Source: Microbulbifer sp. MKSA007 (GTDB lineage: Bacteria; Pseudomonadota; Gammaproteobacteria; Pseudomonadales; Cellvibrionaceae). From it: a DNA stretch of 64,000 bases. The stretch covers positions 3,803,501-3,867,500 of the forward strand of contig CP128433.1 of NCBI GenBank assembly GCA_032615215.1, written 5' to 3'. This document shows positions 36,259 to 45,172 of the stretch, piece after piece (the stretch's first letter is position 1; each line of letters starts with the position of its first letter). The position numbers and the translations under genes were made by a program. A model generated the notes under the pieces. It was given only the letters and a program-made list of their open reading frames with translations, was not told the DNA's origin and searched no databases.

Positions 36259-37008
36259 TTAAATTCCCAGCTCTTTAAGCAGGCGATCCGGTGGTAAGTA
36301 ACCGGGAACAACCCGACCATCTTCCATCACGATAGTCGGCGTACCGCGCACATCGATAGCCTCGTTGCCCAGCTTGTATTGAGCTGCCACCGGGTTTGTC
36401 TTACAGACATCCAAAGGCACATTTTCACGGTTCTTAAGTGCAGTCAGCGTCTTGTTGCTGTCTTCCGCACACCATGCAGTTGCCAGCTTGCGATACCCCA
36501 GGGAATTCAGGCCACCGCGCGGGAATGCCAGGTAGCGCACTTCGATACCGCGCTTGTTCAGCTCGGGCACATCCTGGTGCAGCTTGCGGCAGTAACCGCA
36601 GTCCACATCGGTAAATACATAAACGCTTGCCTTGGTTTCACCTTTTGGGGAGAAGACAATCATATCTTCTGTATCAAGGGCGCCCATAACCGCAGCGCGG
36701 CGCGTCGCTCTACGCTGCTCGGAAAGGTTGGCAACACCGCCAGCCTTCACCTGATAGAGATCGCCGTAAACAAAGTGATTACCATCAGCAGAGACGAACA
36801 GGGTCGTGTTGCCATCATCGACATCCACTTCGTAAAGCCCCTCAATTGGACTCTCCCGCACCTCTCCATAGGTTGCTTTGGGATTACTCGCCTCAAGGCG
36901 TGTCTTGATGGTTTTTACAACGTTGGTATCGACTTCTGCCAACGCTGCAGAGCCCACCAGACTGAGTAGCGCGCCAGCGATTGCCAGCGGCTTCTTGATA
37001 AGCGTCAT
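36259..37008 (-). CDS. dsbC: thiol:disulfide interchange protein DsbC
   Basis: The 249-residue protein has a signal peptide (LAIAGALLSLVGSAALA), an N-terminal dimerisation domain (about 25-85) and a thioredoxin-like domain with the CGYC active site in VDCGYCRKLH, plus a cis-proline in GTPTIV. It isomerises wrong disulfides in the periplasm and is kept reduced by DsbD. ATG 37008 is chosen because AAGGAG lies nine bases upstream; the TTG at 37014 is too close. Usual gene order (dsbC-hom-thrC) is broken here by the ansA-HTH-aspA module. Confidence 0.96.
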   Translation of the reverse strand: MTLIKKPLAIAGALLSLVGSAALAEVDTNVVKTIKTRLEASNPKATYGEVRESPIEGLYEVDVDDGNTTLFVSADGNHFVYGDLYQVKAGGVANLSEQRRATRRAAVMGALDTEDMIVFSPKGETKASVYVFTDVDCGYCRKLHQDVPELNKRGIEVRYLAFPRGGLNSLGYRKLATAWCAEDSNKTLTALKNRENVPLDVCKTNPVAAQYKLGNEAIDVRGTPTIVMEDGRVVPGYLPPDRLLKELGI

Positions 37009-37044
37009 TACCAATTGCTCCTTAAATTCTCATTGGGCTTCGAC

Positions 37045-37119
37045 TTAATCATCGGCCTTCAGTTCCAGCCAGTATGGCAGCTCTTTGCCGCTGCGAACCT
37101 AATTGGCACGTTTTAACAT
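37045..37119 (-). pseudogene. short ORF with in-frame amber codon upstream of dsbC
   Basis: The minus strand reads ATG 37119, five codons, TAG at 37101-37099, then VRSGKELPYWLELKADD and TAA. AAGGTG lies about eight bases before the ATG. The sequence after the TAG looks like the end of a real protein. It may be a broken remnant of a gene that once stood between rplS and dsbC (xerD is there in pseudomonads), but it does not look like XerD. Nothing else is seen in 37015-37277. Confidence 0.3.
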
Positions 37120-37277
37120 ATCCAGTCACCTTGGACTACGCAAAACACCGCAAGACGTGAGCGCTTTAGCGAAATTGACTGTATCCCCGCGCCAGGGGAA
37201 GCGCGTGTCCATTTATGTCAGTTAAGGCAAGCAGACCCAATCTGGGACACCAAATAAGCTGCTCCTAACCCACATAC

Positions 37278-37310
37278 AAAAAAGGCCGAAGCGTACGCTT
37301 CGGCCTTTTT
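37278..37310 (-). terminator. rho-independent terminator of the rplS operon
   Basis: AAGGCCGAAGCG and CGCTTCGGCC form a perfect stem with a TA(CG) tip, with A6 on the left and T5 on the right. It lies 18 bases beyond the rplS stop on the minus strand. The symmetric A/T tracts would also work on the plus strand. Confidence 0.93.
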
Positions 37311-37327
37311 CTGCGATCAAGGAGAGC

Positions 37328-37678
37328 TTAATTGAGCTTCTCTTTGATACGTGCAGCTTTACCAGTCAGGCTGCGGAGGTAGTACAGCTTGGCCTGACGC
37401 ACGTCACCGCGACGCTTAACCTTGAGGCTGTCAACCATCGGACTGTGAGTCTGGAAAGTACGCTCAACGCCAACACCGTGGGAAATTTTACGCACGGTGA
37501 AGGAGGAGTTCAGACCACGGTTGCGCTTACCGATAACCACGCCTTCGAACGCCTGCAGACGCTCACGGTTGCCCTCTTTTACTTTTACCTGAACGATTAC
37601 AGTGTCGCCCGGTGCGAAGGGAGGTACTTCGCTCTTCAGCTGTTCCTGCTCCAGCTGCTGGATAATTTTGTTAGTCAT
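37328..37678 (-). CDS. rplS: 50S ribosomal protein L19
   Basis: The 116-residue protein has the L19 signatures FAPGDTVIVQVKVKEGNRERLQAFEGVVIGKRNRGLNSSF (in two blocks) and GVGVERTFQTHSP, ending ARIKEKLN. It lies at the 30S-50S interface. ATG 37678 is preferred over the upstream Met at 37693 because GGAG sits eight bases before it and the protein then starts MTNKIIQQLE as usual. It is the last gene of the rpsP-rimM-trmD-rplS operon. Confidence 0.98.
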   Translation of the reverse strand: MTNKIIQQLEQEQLKSEVPPFAPGDTVIVQVKVKEGNRERLQAFEGVVIGKRNRGLNSSFTVRKISHGVGVERTFQTHSPMVDSLKVKRRGDVRQAKLYYLRSLTGKAARIKEKLN

Positions 37679-37757
37679 TTGGATCGCTCCCAAATACAGA
37701 TTGTGTAGCTTCTCAGCTAGTTCACCGAACTACTCGCGCCTCCCGGCGAATTCGGCC

Positions 37758-38522
37758 TCAATTTTCTTCGAGCTTCTGTTCCCGCTGGATCTCATCCAGC
37801 AACAACTTCTGCTCATCGCTCAGCTCCAACCCTTGCAATAAGTCCGGGCGTCGCTGTTGCGTGCGCGCCAATGCCTGTTTCAGGCGCCAGCGGCGTATTC
37901 TTTCATGGTTGCCGGAAAGCAAAACTTCCGGTACCGCTACTCCCCGATATTGTTCCGGTCGGGTGTAGTGTGGGCAGTCCAGCAGGCCAGAGGAGAAAGA
38001 GTCCTCAACCGCCGATTGGTTGTGTCCAAGTGCGCCGGGAATCAAGCGGGTAATAGCATCCACCATCACCATAGCAGCCAGTTCGCCACCGCTGAGGACA
38101 TAGTCACCAATGGACCACTCCTCGTCGATCATAGATTCGACGATACGCTCATCCACACCTTCATAGCGCCCCGCCAACAACACCAGGTTGCCAGCTGCAG
38201 ACAGCTGCTCCACTCCACCCTGATCGAGCTGTCGACCCTGGGGAGACATGTAGATACTGCGTACAGATTCACCATCTTCACCAGCCCAAGCTCGAGCAGC
38301 CTCGAGAGCCTGGTAAAGGGGCTCAGCTAACATCACCATTCCCGGTCCGCCGCCGTAAGGGCGATCGTCCACAGTCCGGTGCCTGTCACTGGTAAAGTCC
38401 CGAGGATTCCAACAGCGAACTTCTAAAAGGCCATCTTTCACAGCCCGTCCACTGACGCCATACTCGGTCAATGCGGCAAACATCTCCGGAAAAATGCTTA
38501 CCAGAGCGATTCGTTTTGTCAT
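37758..38522 (-). CDS. trmD: tRNA (guanine37-N1)-methyltransferase
   Basis: The 254-residue SPOUT enzyme has VSIFPEMF at the start, the DDRPYGGGPGMVM motif, LLAGRYEGVDERI and the knot region SIGDYVLSGGELAAMV. It methylates G37 of tRNAs reading CNN codons with SAM, preventing +1 frameshifts. Length and motifs are typical. It lies 12 bases downstream of rimM and 79 bases before rplS, in the standard operon. Confidence 0.98.
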   Translation of the reverse strand: MTKRIALVSIFPEMFAALTEYGVSGRAVKDGLLEVRCWNPRDFTSDRHRTVDDRPYGGGPGMVMLAEPLYQALEAARAWAGEDGESVRSIYMSPQGRQLDQGGVEQLSAAGNLVLLAGRYEGVDERIVESMIDEEWSIGDYVLSGGELAAMVMVDAITRLIPGALGHNQSAVEDSFSSGLLDCPHYTRPEQYRGVAVPEVLLSGNHERIRRWRLKQALARTQQRRPDLLQGLELSDEQKLLLDEIQREQKLEEN

Positions 38523-38534
38523 CGCTCCTACGCC

Positions 38535-39074
38535 TTAAAAAGCCGGGTCCCAGTCGACGGTTATTACACCGACTTCCAGGTCAATATTGGTAATAAACTG
38601 ATCAGGTAGATAGGGAATCAAGCGCTCGCGCTTATCCGCTCCACCGCGCACCACCATTACATCGTTGGCACCAGTTTCCATCATGCGAGCAACGGTACCA
38701 AAGTCGTGATCTTCGCCATCGAAATGGCTGACAACCTTCAACCCTTCGAGCTGGTGCCAGTAATACTCACCATGCTCAAGCTCAGGCATCAGTTCACGAG
38801 CTACAGCAATATCGCGCTGGCAAAGTCGAGCCGCCAAATCGCGGTCATCAATGCCTTTCACATGTACAATCAAGCCCTTGCCGTGACGCTTACCAGCGTC
38901 AATTTCGAGAGCTTCCCAACCTTTCGGCCCCTGCAAGCGCCAATTAGGGAACTGCAGGATGTTGTCCATCGGCTCGGTATAGGAGTGAACCTTGACCCAG
39001 CCGCGCACACCATAAACGGTAGTAACGCGCCCAACCGTGACCAACTCTTCGGAAGGTTTTCCGTTATCTGTCAC
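38535..39074 (-). CDS. rimM: 16S rRNA processing protein RimM
   Basis: The protein has the RimM N-terminal barrel (ELVTVGRVTTVYGVRGWVKVHSYTEP) and the PRC-barrel domain (YYWHQLEGLKVVSHF, NDVMVVRGG, LIPYLPDQFI). It binds S19 and aids 30S head maturation. The frame is open to a TTG at 39095; I prefer the GTG at 39074 (MTDNGKPSEEL) as closer to the family N-terminus, but neither has a strong ribosome-binding site. It overlaps or abuts the rpsP stop, so it may depend on coupling. Confidence 0.95.
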   Translation of the reverse strand: MTDNGKPSEELVTVGRVTTVYGVRGWVKVHSYTEPMDNILQFPNWRLQGPKGWEALEIDAGKRHGKGLIVHVKGIDDRDLAARLCQRDIAVARELMPELEHGEYYWHQLEGLKVVSHFDGEDHDFGTVARMMETGANDVMVVRGGADKRERLIPYLPDQFITNIDLEVGVITVDWDPAF

Positions 39075-39096
39075 AGGAGCACCACTTACGCGCAAA

Positions 39097-39336
39097 TTAA
39101 GCAGATTCTTTCAGAAGCTTGCCGACGCGGTCAGAAACCTGTGCGCCACGACCCAGCCAGAAATCAACACGCTCGCGATCAACACGCAGACGCTCTTCCT
39201 GACCACGGGCAACCGGGTTGAAGAAACCAACACGCTCAATAAAACGACCGTCGCGAGATTTGCGGCTGTCGGTAACGGTCAGATGATAAAACGGGCGCTT
39301 TTTAGCACCACCACGGGCCAAACGAATGGTTACCAT
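39097..39336 (-). CDS. rpsP: 30S ribosomal protein S16
   Basis: The 79-residue protein begins MVTIRLARGGAKKRPFYHLTV and contains GRFIERVGFFNPVA, the S16 signatures. It binds 16S rRNA in the 30S body. It is the first gene of the rpsP-rimM-trmD-rplS operon; the promoter should lie in the 155 bases between it and the ffh stop, or transcription may continue from ffh. Confidence 0.98.
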   Translation of the reverse strand: MVTIRLARGGAKKRPFYHLTVTDSRKSRDGRFIERVGFFNPVARGQEERLRVDRERVDFWLGRGAQVSDRVGKLLKESA

Positions 39337-39491
39337 GTAACTTTCCTATAGGTTCAACACTAGGCAACCGCACTAAGCAGTCACCACAACAACTTTGCAC
39401 CGGCAGCAGGGCCGGCAGAAAGGCGGCGTATTCTAATGTACCACCCCAGATTTGTATAGGGTCGCCAGGCCGCCCGGAGAACTGCGGTTCC

Positions 39492-40913
39492 CTACTTCTT
39501 TTTGAGGCCCGGTGGCAGGCCTCCGGGCATACCGCCCATACCGCCCATACCGCCAGGCATACCACCGCCCATACCGGGCAGGCCGCCGAGGCCGCGCATC
39601 ATTTTACCCATGCCCCCGCCTTTGAGCTTCTTCATCATCTTGCCCATCTGCTTATGCTGCTTGAGCAGGCGATTCAAGTCCTGTAGCTGGGTGCCGGAAC
39701 CGGCAACGATGCGGCGCTTGCGCGAACCGTTAAGAAGGTCAGGATTGCGGCGTTCGGCCGGCGTCATGGAGGAAATCAATGCGTCCATACGCTTAAATTC
39801 TTTGCCCATATCGGCCTGTTGTGCAGCCTGCGCTACACCGCCCATGCCGGGCATTTTCTCCAACAGGGAGCCAAAGCCACCCATATTTTGCATTTGCTGC
39901 AACTGATCGCGCAGGTCTTCCAGGTCAAAGCCTTTACCCTTCTGGACCTTTTTAACCAGCTTTTCGGCTTTCTCTTTATCAATCTTCTGCTCTGCTTCTT
40001 CAATCAGAGACAGAATGTCACCCATACCCAGGATACGGGAGGCGATACGATCCGGGTGGAAGGTTTCCAGAGCGTCGGTCTTTTCACCAACACCGATAAA
40101 CTTGATTGGCTTACCGGTGACGTGACGCACGGAGAGAGCGGCACCACCACGGGCATCGCCATCGGCCTTGGTGAGAATCACACCGGTCAGCGGCAGCGCA
40201 TCATTAAAGGCACTTGCGGTATTTACCGCATCCTGACCGATCATTGCGTCGATCACGAACAGGGTTTCCGCCGGGTCCAACTCGCTGTGCAGCTCACGGA
40301 TTTCATCCATCAACTCGGAGTCCACATGCAGTCGACCAGCAGTATCCACAATCAGCACATCGGCAAATTGTTTGCGGGCAGCGTCCACAGCACCCTTGGC
40401 AATATCCAGCGGTTTCTGCTCAGCTGTAGAGGGGTAAAACTGTGCCCCCACTTCACCGGCCAAGGTCTCCAGCTGTTTAATAGCGGCAGGGCGGTAGACG
40501 TCCGCACTCACCACCATGACTTTTTTCTTTTCACGCTCCTGCAGGTATTTGGCCAGCTTGGCCACACTGGTGGTTTTACCAGCACCCTGGAGGCCCGCCA
40601 TCAGGATTACCGCCGGAGGTTGCACGGCGAGGTTGAGAGGCTCTGCAGCCGCACCCATCACCTTAACCAGCTCATCCTGAACAATCTTGACGAACTGCTG
40701 GCCCGGGTTGAGAGCCTTGCTAACCTTCTGTCCTACCGCAGCGGTGCGCACTTGCTGAACAAATGCCTTAACCACTGGCAGAGCGACATCCGCCTCCAAC
40801 AGCGCCTTGCGCACTTCGCGCAAAGTATCGCGGATATTGTCATCCGTAAGGCGCGCTTTACCGGTAACTTTCTTTAAGGCCGCCGATAAGCGGTCACTCA
40901 GGTTATCGAACAT
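39492..40913 (-). CDS. ffh: signal recognition particle GTPase Ffh
   Basis: The 473-residue protein has the N domain (1-85), the G domain with P-loop GLQGAGKTTSVAKLA (about 108-122), VDTAGRLHVD and TKADGDARGGAALS, then the methionine-rich M domain with RKRRIVAGSGTQLQDLN (RNA-binding helix region), and a glycine/methionine/proline-rich tail ending GLPPGLKKK. With 4.5S RNA it targets inner-membrane proteins to FtsY. Divergent from the ypjD-like gene. The 4.5S RNA gene is not in this window. Confidence 0.98.
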   Translation of the reverse strand: MFDNLSDRLSAALKKVTGKARLTDDNIRDTLREVRKALLEADVALPVVKAFVQQVRTAAVGQKVSKALNPGQQFVKIVQDELVKVMGAAAEPLNLAVQPPAVILMAGLQGAGKTTSVAKLAKYLQEREKKKVMVVSADVYRPAAIKQLETLAGEVGAQFYPSTAEQKPLDIAKGAVDAARKQFADVLIVDTAGRLHVDSELMDEIRELHSELDPAETLFVIDAMIGQDAVNTASAFNDALPLTGVILTKADGDARGGAALSVRHVTGKPIKFIGVGEKTDALETFHPDRIASRILGMGDILSLIEEAEQKIDKEKAEKLVKKVQKGKGFDLEDLRDQLQQMQNMGGFGSLLEKMPGMGGVAQAAQQADMGKEFKRMDALISSMTPAERRNPDLLNGSRKRRIVAGSGTQLQDLNRLLKQHKQMGKMMKKLKGGGMGKMMRGLGGLPGMGGGMPGGMGGMGGMPGGLPPGLKKK

Positions 40914-41117
40914 AAATTCGTCTCGATCTCTCCGTTTACGGACTCAACCCCAGTGCGGAGGGGCGCGAAATTAGGGGGAGCAAACTGCAACTCCCTCTCT
41001 GAGGCGCGGCAGTATAGCCCAGGTCTCGCCACAGCCGAAATATCGCAAGTCTTCCTTGTTTCAACTGGCTATGACACACTCCTGCCCTAACGCAATAATG
41101 AAGACACGGATTTACCC

Positions 41118-41918
41118 ATGGCGGCTTTCGCCCACTGGACAGCTATCGCTCTCTACCTGGCCACAACCATAGTTGCAGGTGCGGCTCTGGCCCAAAAACA
41201 ACAGCCGAATTCCAAACTGCTTCTCAGCCTTTTGGCGGGTGCACTTGTCACCCACGGAATATCCCTGGGACACGTTCTCTTTTCACCCGAAGGCTATCGC
41301 TTCGACCTGCTGGCAATGCTCTCGCTGATTTCCTGGGTAGTTAACTTTCTATTATTGATCCTGGCCGTTGGCCGGCCACTTACTCTACTTATTCTTATTT
41401 TCGCACCAGTGGGAGCCGCCACTGAATTTGCTGCATCCCATATTTGGGGCACCGTAACGCCACATCAACAGATCTCTGCCGGCATTGCGGTACATGCTCT
41501 ACTGTCTATTTCTGCCTATTCACTGCTGACCCTGGCTACCCTTCAGGCGATCTATCTCTATTACCTTAACCAGCAACTGCACAACCACAGGCCGGTAGGC
41601 GCCACCCGTCTTCTGCCACCATTGCAGAGCATGGAGTCACTGCTGTTTGGCCTGATCACTTTCGGGCAACTACTGCTCACCGCCTCCCTGCTGACCGGTT
41701 TCGTCTTTGTTGGCAATTTGTTTGAAGAGGGGCCAATACACAAAACCATCCTCTCTATGGTCGCCTGGGTTCTCTACACCATACTCCTATGGGGACACTG
41801 GAGGTTGGGCTGGAGAGGCAATACCGCTGTGCGTTGGACCTTAAGCGCTTTCGCCGCCCTACTACTTGCCTATTTTGGTAGTAAGCTGGTTATGGAAGTC
41901 ATTCTCCAGCGCGGGTAA
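41118..41918 (+). CDS. YpjD/CcsA-like cytochrome c assembly-type membrane protein
   Basis: The 266-residue protein has eight hydrophobic helices and the CcsA-type pattern, with histidines in GHVLF (about residue 52) and AVHALLSISAYSLL (about 125), and WGHWRLGW near the end corresponding to the WWD-less YpjD type. The gene lies next to ffh, as ypjD does in E. coli (ffh-ypjD-corE-like order). The function of YpjD is uncertain; a heme-handling or channel role is inferred from family only. It overlaps in sequence with the long 5' extension of the CorC-like frame. Confidence 0.88.
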   Translation: MAAFAHWTAIALYLATTIVAGAALAQKQQPNSKLLLSLLAGALVTHGISLGHVLFSPEGYRFDLLAMLSLISWVVNFLLLILAVGRPLTLLILIFAPVGAATEFAASHIWGTVTPHQQISAGIAVHALLSISAYSLLTLATLQAIYLYYLNQQLHNHRPVGATRLLPPLQSMESLLFGLITFGQLLLTASLLTGFVFVGNLFEEGPIHKTILSMVAWVLYTILLWGHWRLGWRGNTAVRWTLSAFAALLLAYFGSKLVMEVILQRG

Positions 41919-41997
41919 TCGAATATACGACTGCAAAGCTTGCGGAGGTCGGCAATATGTTCCAATATCTCCGCTTGGAAATAAAAAGAGTTCTCCC

Positions 41998-43260
41998 TTG
42001 AACGAGATGCCCACGGGCCTGCTATTCGGTTTGCTGGCCCTATTGATACTGATATCCGCCTTCTTCTCCAGCTCCGAAACCAGCATGATGGCGCTTAACC
42101 GCTATCGTCTGCGGCACCAAGCCAAAAGCGGGCACCGCGGGGCAAAGCGCGCCACCGAGCTACTCGCACGCCCGGACAAGCTGATCGGCTCAATTCTAAT
42201 CGGCAACAATCTCGTTAACGTTCTTGTATCCGTAATCGCCGGCTCGGTATTCGCGCAAATTTACGGAGAAATACTCACCACCATAGTCTTGACTCTTGCC
42301 CTACTGATTTTTGCTGAGGTCACACCAAAGACTATTGCCGCTCTACACCCGGAAAAAATTGCTTTCCCCGCCTCATTTATTTTGCGCCCACTGCAATGGC
42401 TGCTCACTCCCCTGGTGCTGTTGATTGGTGGCATATCCAACGGCCTGGCGCGTATGTTGGGAGTCGAAACAAAAGCGAATAGCGAAGCGGAACACCTGGC
42501 CCCCGAAGAACTCCGAACCGTTGTATTCGAATCAGGCGCCCTGCTTCCCAGCAAGCACAAAGGCATGTTGCTCAACGTGCTGGACCTGGACCAGGCAACC
42601 GTTGAAGACATCATGATTCCGCGCAATGAAGTCATGGGCGTTGACCTGGAAAACAGCGCCGAAGAGATCCTGCAGCAGCTAGCGGAAAGTTCCTACACTC
42701 GCCTCCCCGTATATCGCGGTGACATCAATCGAGTAGTAGGCATACTTCACCTGCGAAAAGCGGCGCAAATACTGCGGGACGGACCAAAAAATTTAACGGC
42801 AGAGCGGCTCAACTCCTTCACTGATGAGCCTTACTTCGTACCCGAGGCAACACCACTCCCCACACTGCTGATGAACTTCCAGAAAACCAAGCGCCGCATG
42901 GGGCTGGTAGTTGATGAGTACGGAGAGGTAATGGGTATCGTTACCCTGGAAGATCTGCTGGAGGAAATTGTCGGCGACTTCACCGCAAGTCCAGTACCCA
43001 GCGATGACGAGGAGATAGTCGCTATAGAAGATGGCTGGTACATGATCGAGGGCGGCACTTCTATTCGCGATATTAATCGCACCCTTGGCTGGGAACTGCC
43101 CACTGACGGGCCAAAAACTTTTAACGGCCTGGCAATGGAACACCTGGAGAGTATCCCCGACGGCAATATCAGCCTGTACATCCTCAATTACCTGGTGGAA
43201 ATTGAGGAGGTCTCAGACAAGATGATTACCCGGGCCAGAATCAAGCGAATCGACAAGTAA
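41998..43260 (+). CDS. CorC/HlyC-type transporter (CNNM + CBS domains)
   Basis: The protein has an N-terminal DUF21/CNNM membrane domain with four hydrophobic segments (GLLFGLLALLILISAFFSSSETSMMALN onward in parts), two CBS domains (about 200-325, including IMIPRNEVMGV and GLVVDEYGEVMGIVTLEDLLEEIVGDF in parts) and a CorC_HlyC C-terminal domain. It is the YfjD/CorB type linked to magnesium or cobalt efflux. The frame is open from 41866, but TTG 41998 (MNEMPTGLLFG) fits homologs and has AGAG about eight bases upstream. It follows ypjD, as in E. coli. Confidence 0.92.
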   Translation: MNEMPTGLLFGLLALLILISAFFSSSETSMMALNRYRLRHQAKSGHRGAKRATELLARPDKLIGSILIGNNLVNVLVSVIAGSVFAQIYGEILTTIVLTLALLIFAEVTPKTIAALHPEKIAFPASFILRPLQWLLTPLVLLIGGISNGLARMLGVETKANSEAEHLAPEELRTVVFESGALLPSKHKGMLLNVLDLDQATVEDIMIPRNEVMGVDLENSAEEILQQLAESSYTRLPVYRGDINRVVGILHLRKAAQILRDGPKNLTAERLNSFTDEPYFVPEATPLPTLLMNFQKTKRRMGLVVDEYGEVMGIVTLEDLLEEIVGDFTASPVPSDDEEIVAIEDGWYMIEGGTSIRDINRTLGWELPTDGPKTFNGLAMEHLESIPDGNISLYILNYLVEIEEVSDKMITRARIKRIDK

Positions 43261-43275
43261 CGCTACAGCCGTTAA

Positions 43276-43893
43276 TCACTCAACTTCTTCTAGCAAGCGC
43301 CTTACCGGTGCAAAGCTGGTGCGGTGTATTGGAGTGGGACCCTGCAATTGTAAAGCTTCCATATGCGCCTTGGTGGGATACCCTTTATGACCTGCAAGGC
43401 CGTAACCGGGATATTCAGAGTCCAGCACTACCATTTCCCTATCACGGGTCACCTTAGCCAAAATAGATGCCGCCCCAATTGCAGCGACACGACCATCGCC
43501 CTTTACAACGGTATCGCAAGGGTAATCCCAGTTCGGTTTTTTATTGCCATCCACCAACACAAATTCAGGCTGCACGGATAGCCGTGCAACTGCACGATAC
43601 ATCGCCAGTAAACTTGCCTGCAAAATATTTAGCTGGTCAATTTCCTCAACTGTTGCACGAGCTATGGAGTAACTGAGCGCTCGCTCACAAATCTCATCAA
43701 ATAACTGCTCGCGCTTTTTTTCAGTCAGCTTTTTGGAGTCGGCAAGCCCGGCAATTGGCTTGTTAGGATCAAGAATCACGGCTGCGGCAACCACATCACC
43801 AGCTAAGGGGCCGCGCCCAACCTCATCGACACCTGCAATCAAATCACCCTTGAAAGGGCAAACATAGGGGGGCAATTCTGTTTTACGACTCAT
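43276..43893 (-). CDS. rnhB: ribonuclease HII
   Basis: The 205-residue protein has the RNase HII catalytic motif AGVDEVGRGPLAGDVV (D23, E24) and later metal-binding D residues in FVLVDGNKKP and VVKGDGRVAAIGAASILAKVTRD. It cuts the RNA strand of RNA-DNA hybrids and single ribonucleotides in DNA. It lies eight bases downstream of lpxB, the usual lpxB-rnhB order, and is convergent with the CorC-like gene. Confidence 0.97.
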   Translation of the reverse strand: MSRKTELPPYVCPFKGDLIAGVDEVGRGPLAGDVVAAAVILDPNKPIAGLADSKKLTEKKREQLFDEICERALSYSIARATVEEIDQLNILQASLLAMYRAVARLSVQPEFVLVDGNKKPNWDYPCDTVVKGDGRVAAIGAASILAKVTRDREMVVLDSEYPGYGLAGHKGYPTKAHMEALQLQGPTPIHRTSFAPVRRLLEEVE

Positions 43894-43901
43894 AACTTAT
43901 A

Positions 43902-45071
43902 CTACTCGGCAGATTCGGGCTTAGCGTCCAGTAGCCCCACCACGGCATCGGCAGCCCGCTCAGAAGCATTGCGCCTCAACTGTTGATGCATTTCGAAAAA
44001 CTCGCGCTCTAAATGATCCCCAAGAAGCGGATCTTCAAAGTACTGCATCACCGCCGCACCAAGATTCTCCGGAATAGCATCATTCTGCAAAATTTCCGGT
44101 ACCAGTTCTTTTTGGGCAAGTAAATTTGGTAGCGAAACCCATGGGGTATGCAGCATCCGCGAGACGATCATAGACGTCAATCTGCCCAGCTTGTAGGTAA
44201 CGACCATGGGCTTTTTAAGCAACATCGTTTCAAGGGTTGCTGTACCCGATGCAATGAGCACACAGTCTGCCGCAGAAACGGCCCGTCTCGATTGTCCCTC
44301 AAGTAAAGTGATAGGGAGTTCAGGGTAATCTTTAAGCTGCTCTTGAATCTCATCCATACGCTGCTTATTGGCAGCGGGAATAACAAATTTAATATCCGAG
44401 TGACGCTGGTGGCACCATCGGGCCGTTTGCAGAAACAACGGCCCCAGCATGCGAACCTCACCTCCACGGCTGCCTGGCAAAAGGGCAATTACCCGGTCGT
44501 CTTTCTCAAAGCCCAATGCTTTGCGTTCGCCGGCGATATCCACTTGCAGGGGAATTTCATCAGCCAAAGGGTGGCCAACAAAGGTCACCGGTACTTGGTT
44601 ATCTCGGTAGAAATTCGCTTCAAATGGAAGCAGGGTCAACATGTGGTCGACAGCCCGCGCAATCTTTTTAATTCGACCCTGCCGCCAGGCCCAAACCGAA
44701 GGACTGACATAATGGACGGTGGGGATACCCTCAGCCTTGAGTGCAGCCTCAAGAGTCAATGTAAAGTCCGGGGAATCGATACCAATAAATAGATCGGGAG
44801 GGTTATCAGTAAAGTGGCGACGGAGAGATCTGCGGATTTTCAACAGTTCCGGAAGGCGCTTCAAAGGCTCTACCAGTCCCATTACCGACAGCCGCTCCAT
44901 AGGAAATAAACTTTTAGCACCCAGTTCCAGCATGCGCGGCCCGGCAATCCCCTCAAACTCTACATTGGGAAGCCGAGTTTTTAATGCGGCCATTAAACCA
45001 AAACCGAGGATATCTCCTGACGCCTCACCGACAACGATACCAATTCGTATCGGCTTATTTTTTTCTGACAC
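43902..45071 (-). CDS. lpxB: lipid-A-disaccharide synthase
   Basis: The 389-residue glycosyltransferase (GT19) begins with GIVVGEASGDILGFGLM, contains GIDSPDFTLTLE and the donor-site segment ALLPGSRGGEVRMLGP, and ends with SGTATLETMLLKKPMVVTYK (in blocks). It joins UDP-diacylglucosamine and lipid X to form the lipid A disaccharide. It follows lpxA by about 100 bases in the lipid A/fatty-acid cluster. Confidence 0.98.
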   Translation of the reverse strand: MSEKNKPIRIGIVVGEASGDILGFGLMAALKTRLPNVEFEGIAGPRMLELGAKSLFPMERLSVMGLVEPLKRLPELLKIRRSLRRHFTDNPPDLFIGIDSPDFTLTLEAALKAEGIPTVHYVSPSVWAWRQGRIKKIARAVDHMLTLLPFEANFYRDNQVPVTFVGHPLADEIPLQVDIAGERKALGFEKDDRVIALLPGSRGGEVRMLGPLFLQTARWCHQRHSDIKFVIPAANKQRMDEIQEQLKDYPELPITLLEGQSRRAVSAADCVLIASGTATLETMLLKKPMVVTYKLGRLTSMIVSRMLHTPWVSLPNLLAQKELVPEILQNDAIPENLGAAVMQYFEDPLLGDHLEREFFEMHQQLRRNASERAADAVVGLLDAKPESAE

Positions 45072-45172
45072 GCCTATATCCCTCCTCTTGGGGAGCTGTT
45101 TATGTTGGAATTAATTGGGAGTTGCATAAAGTGCAATCGGAGCTGCACCAAACAGCTCCAAAGAGAAGTGAA

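Noticed and set aside
39819..40877. 352-codon plus-strand frame inside ffh
   Set aside because: It is antisense to a clearly conserved gene; long shadow frames also occur opposite tsf (58002-59039) and lysS (22429-23130).
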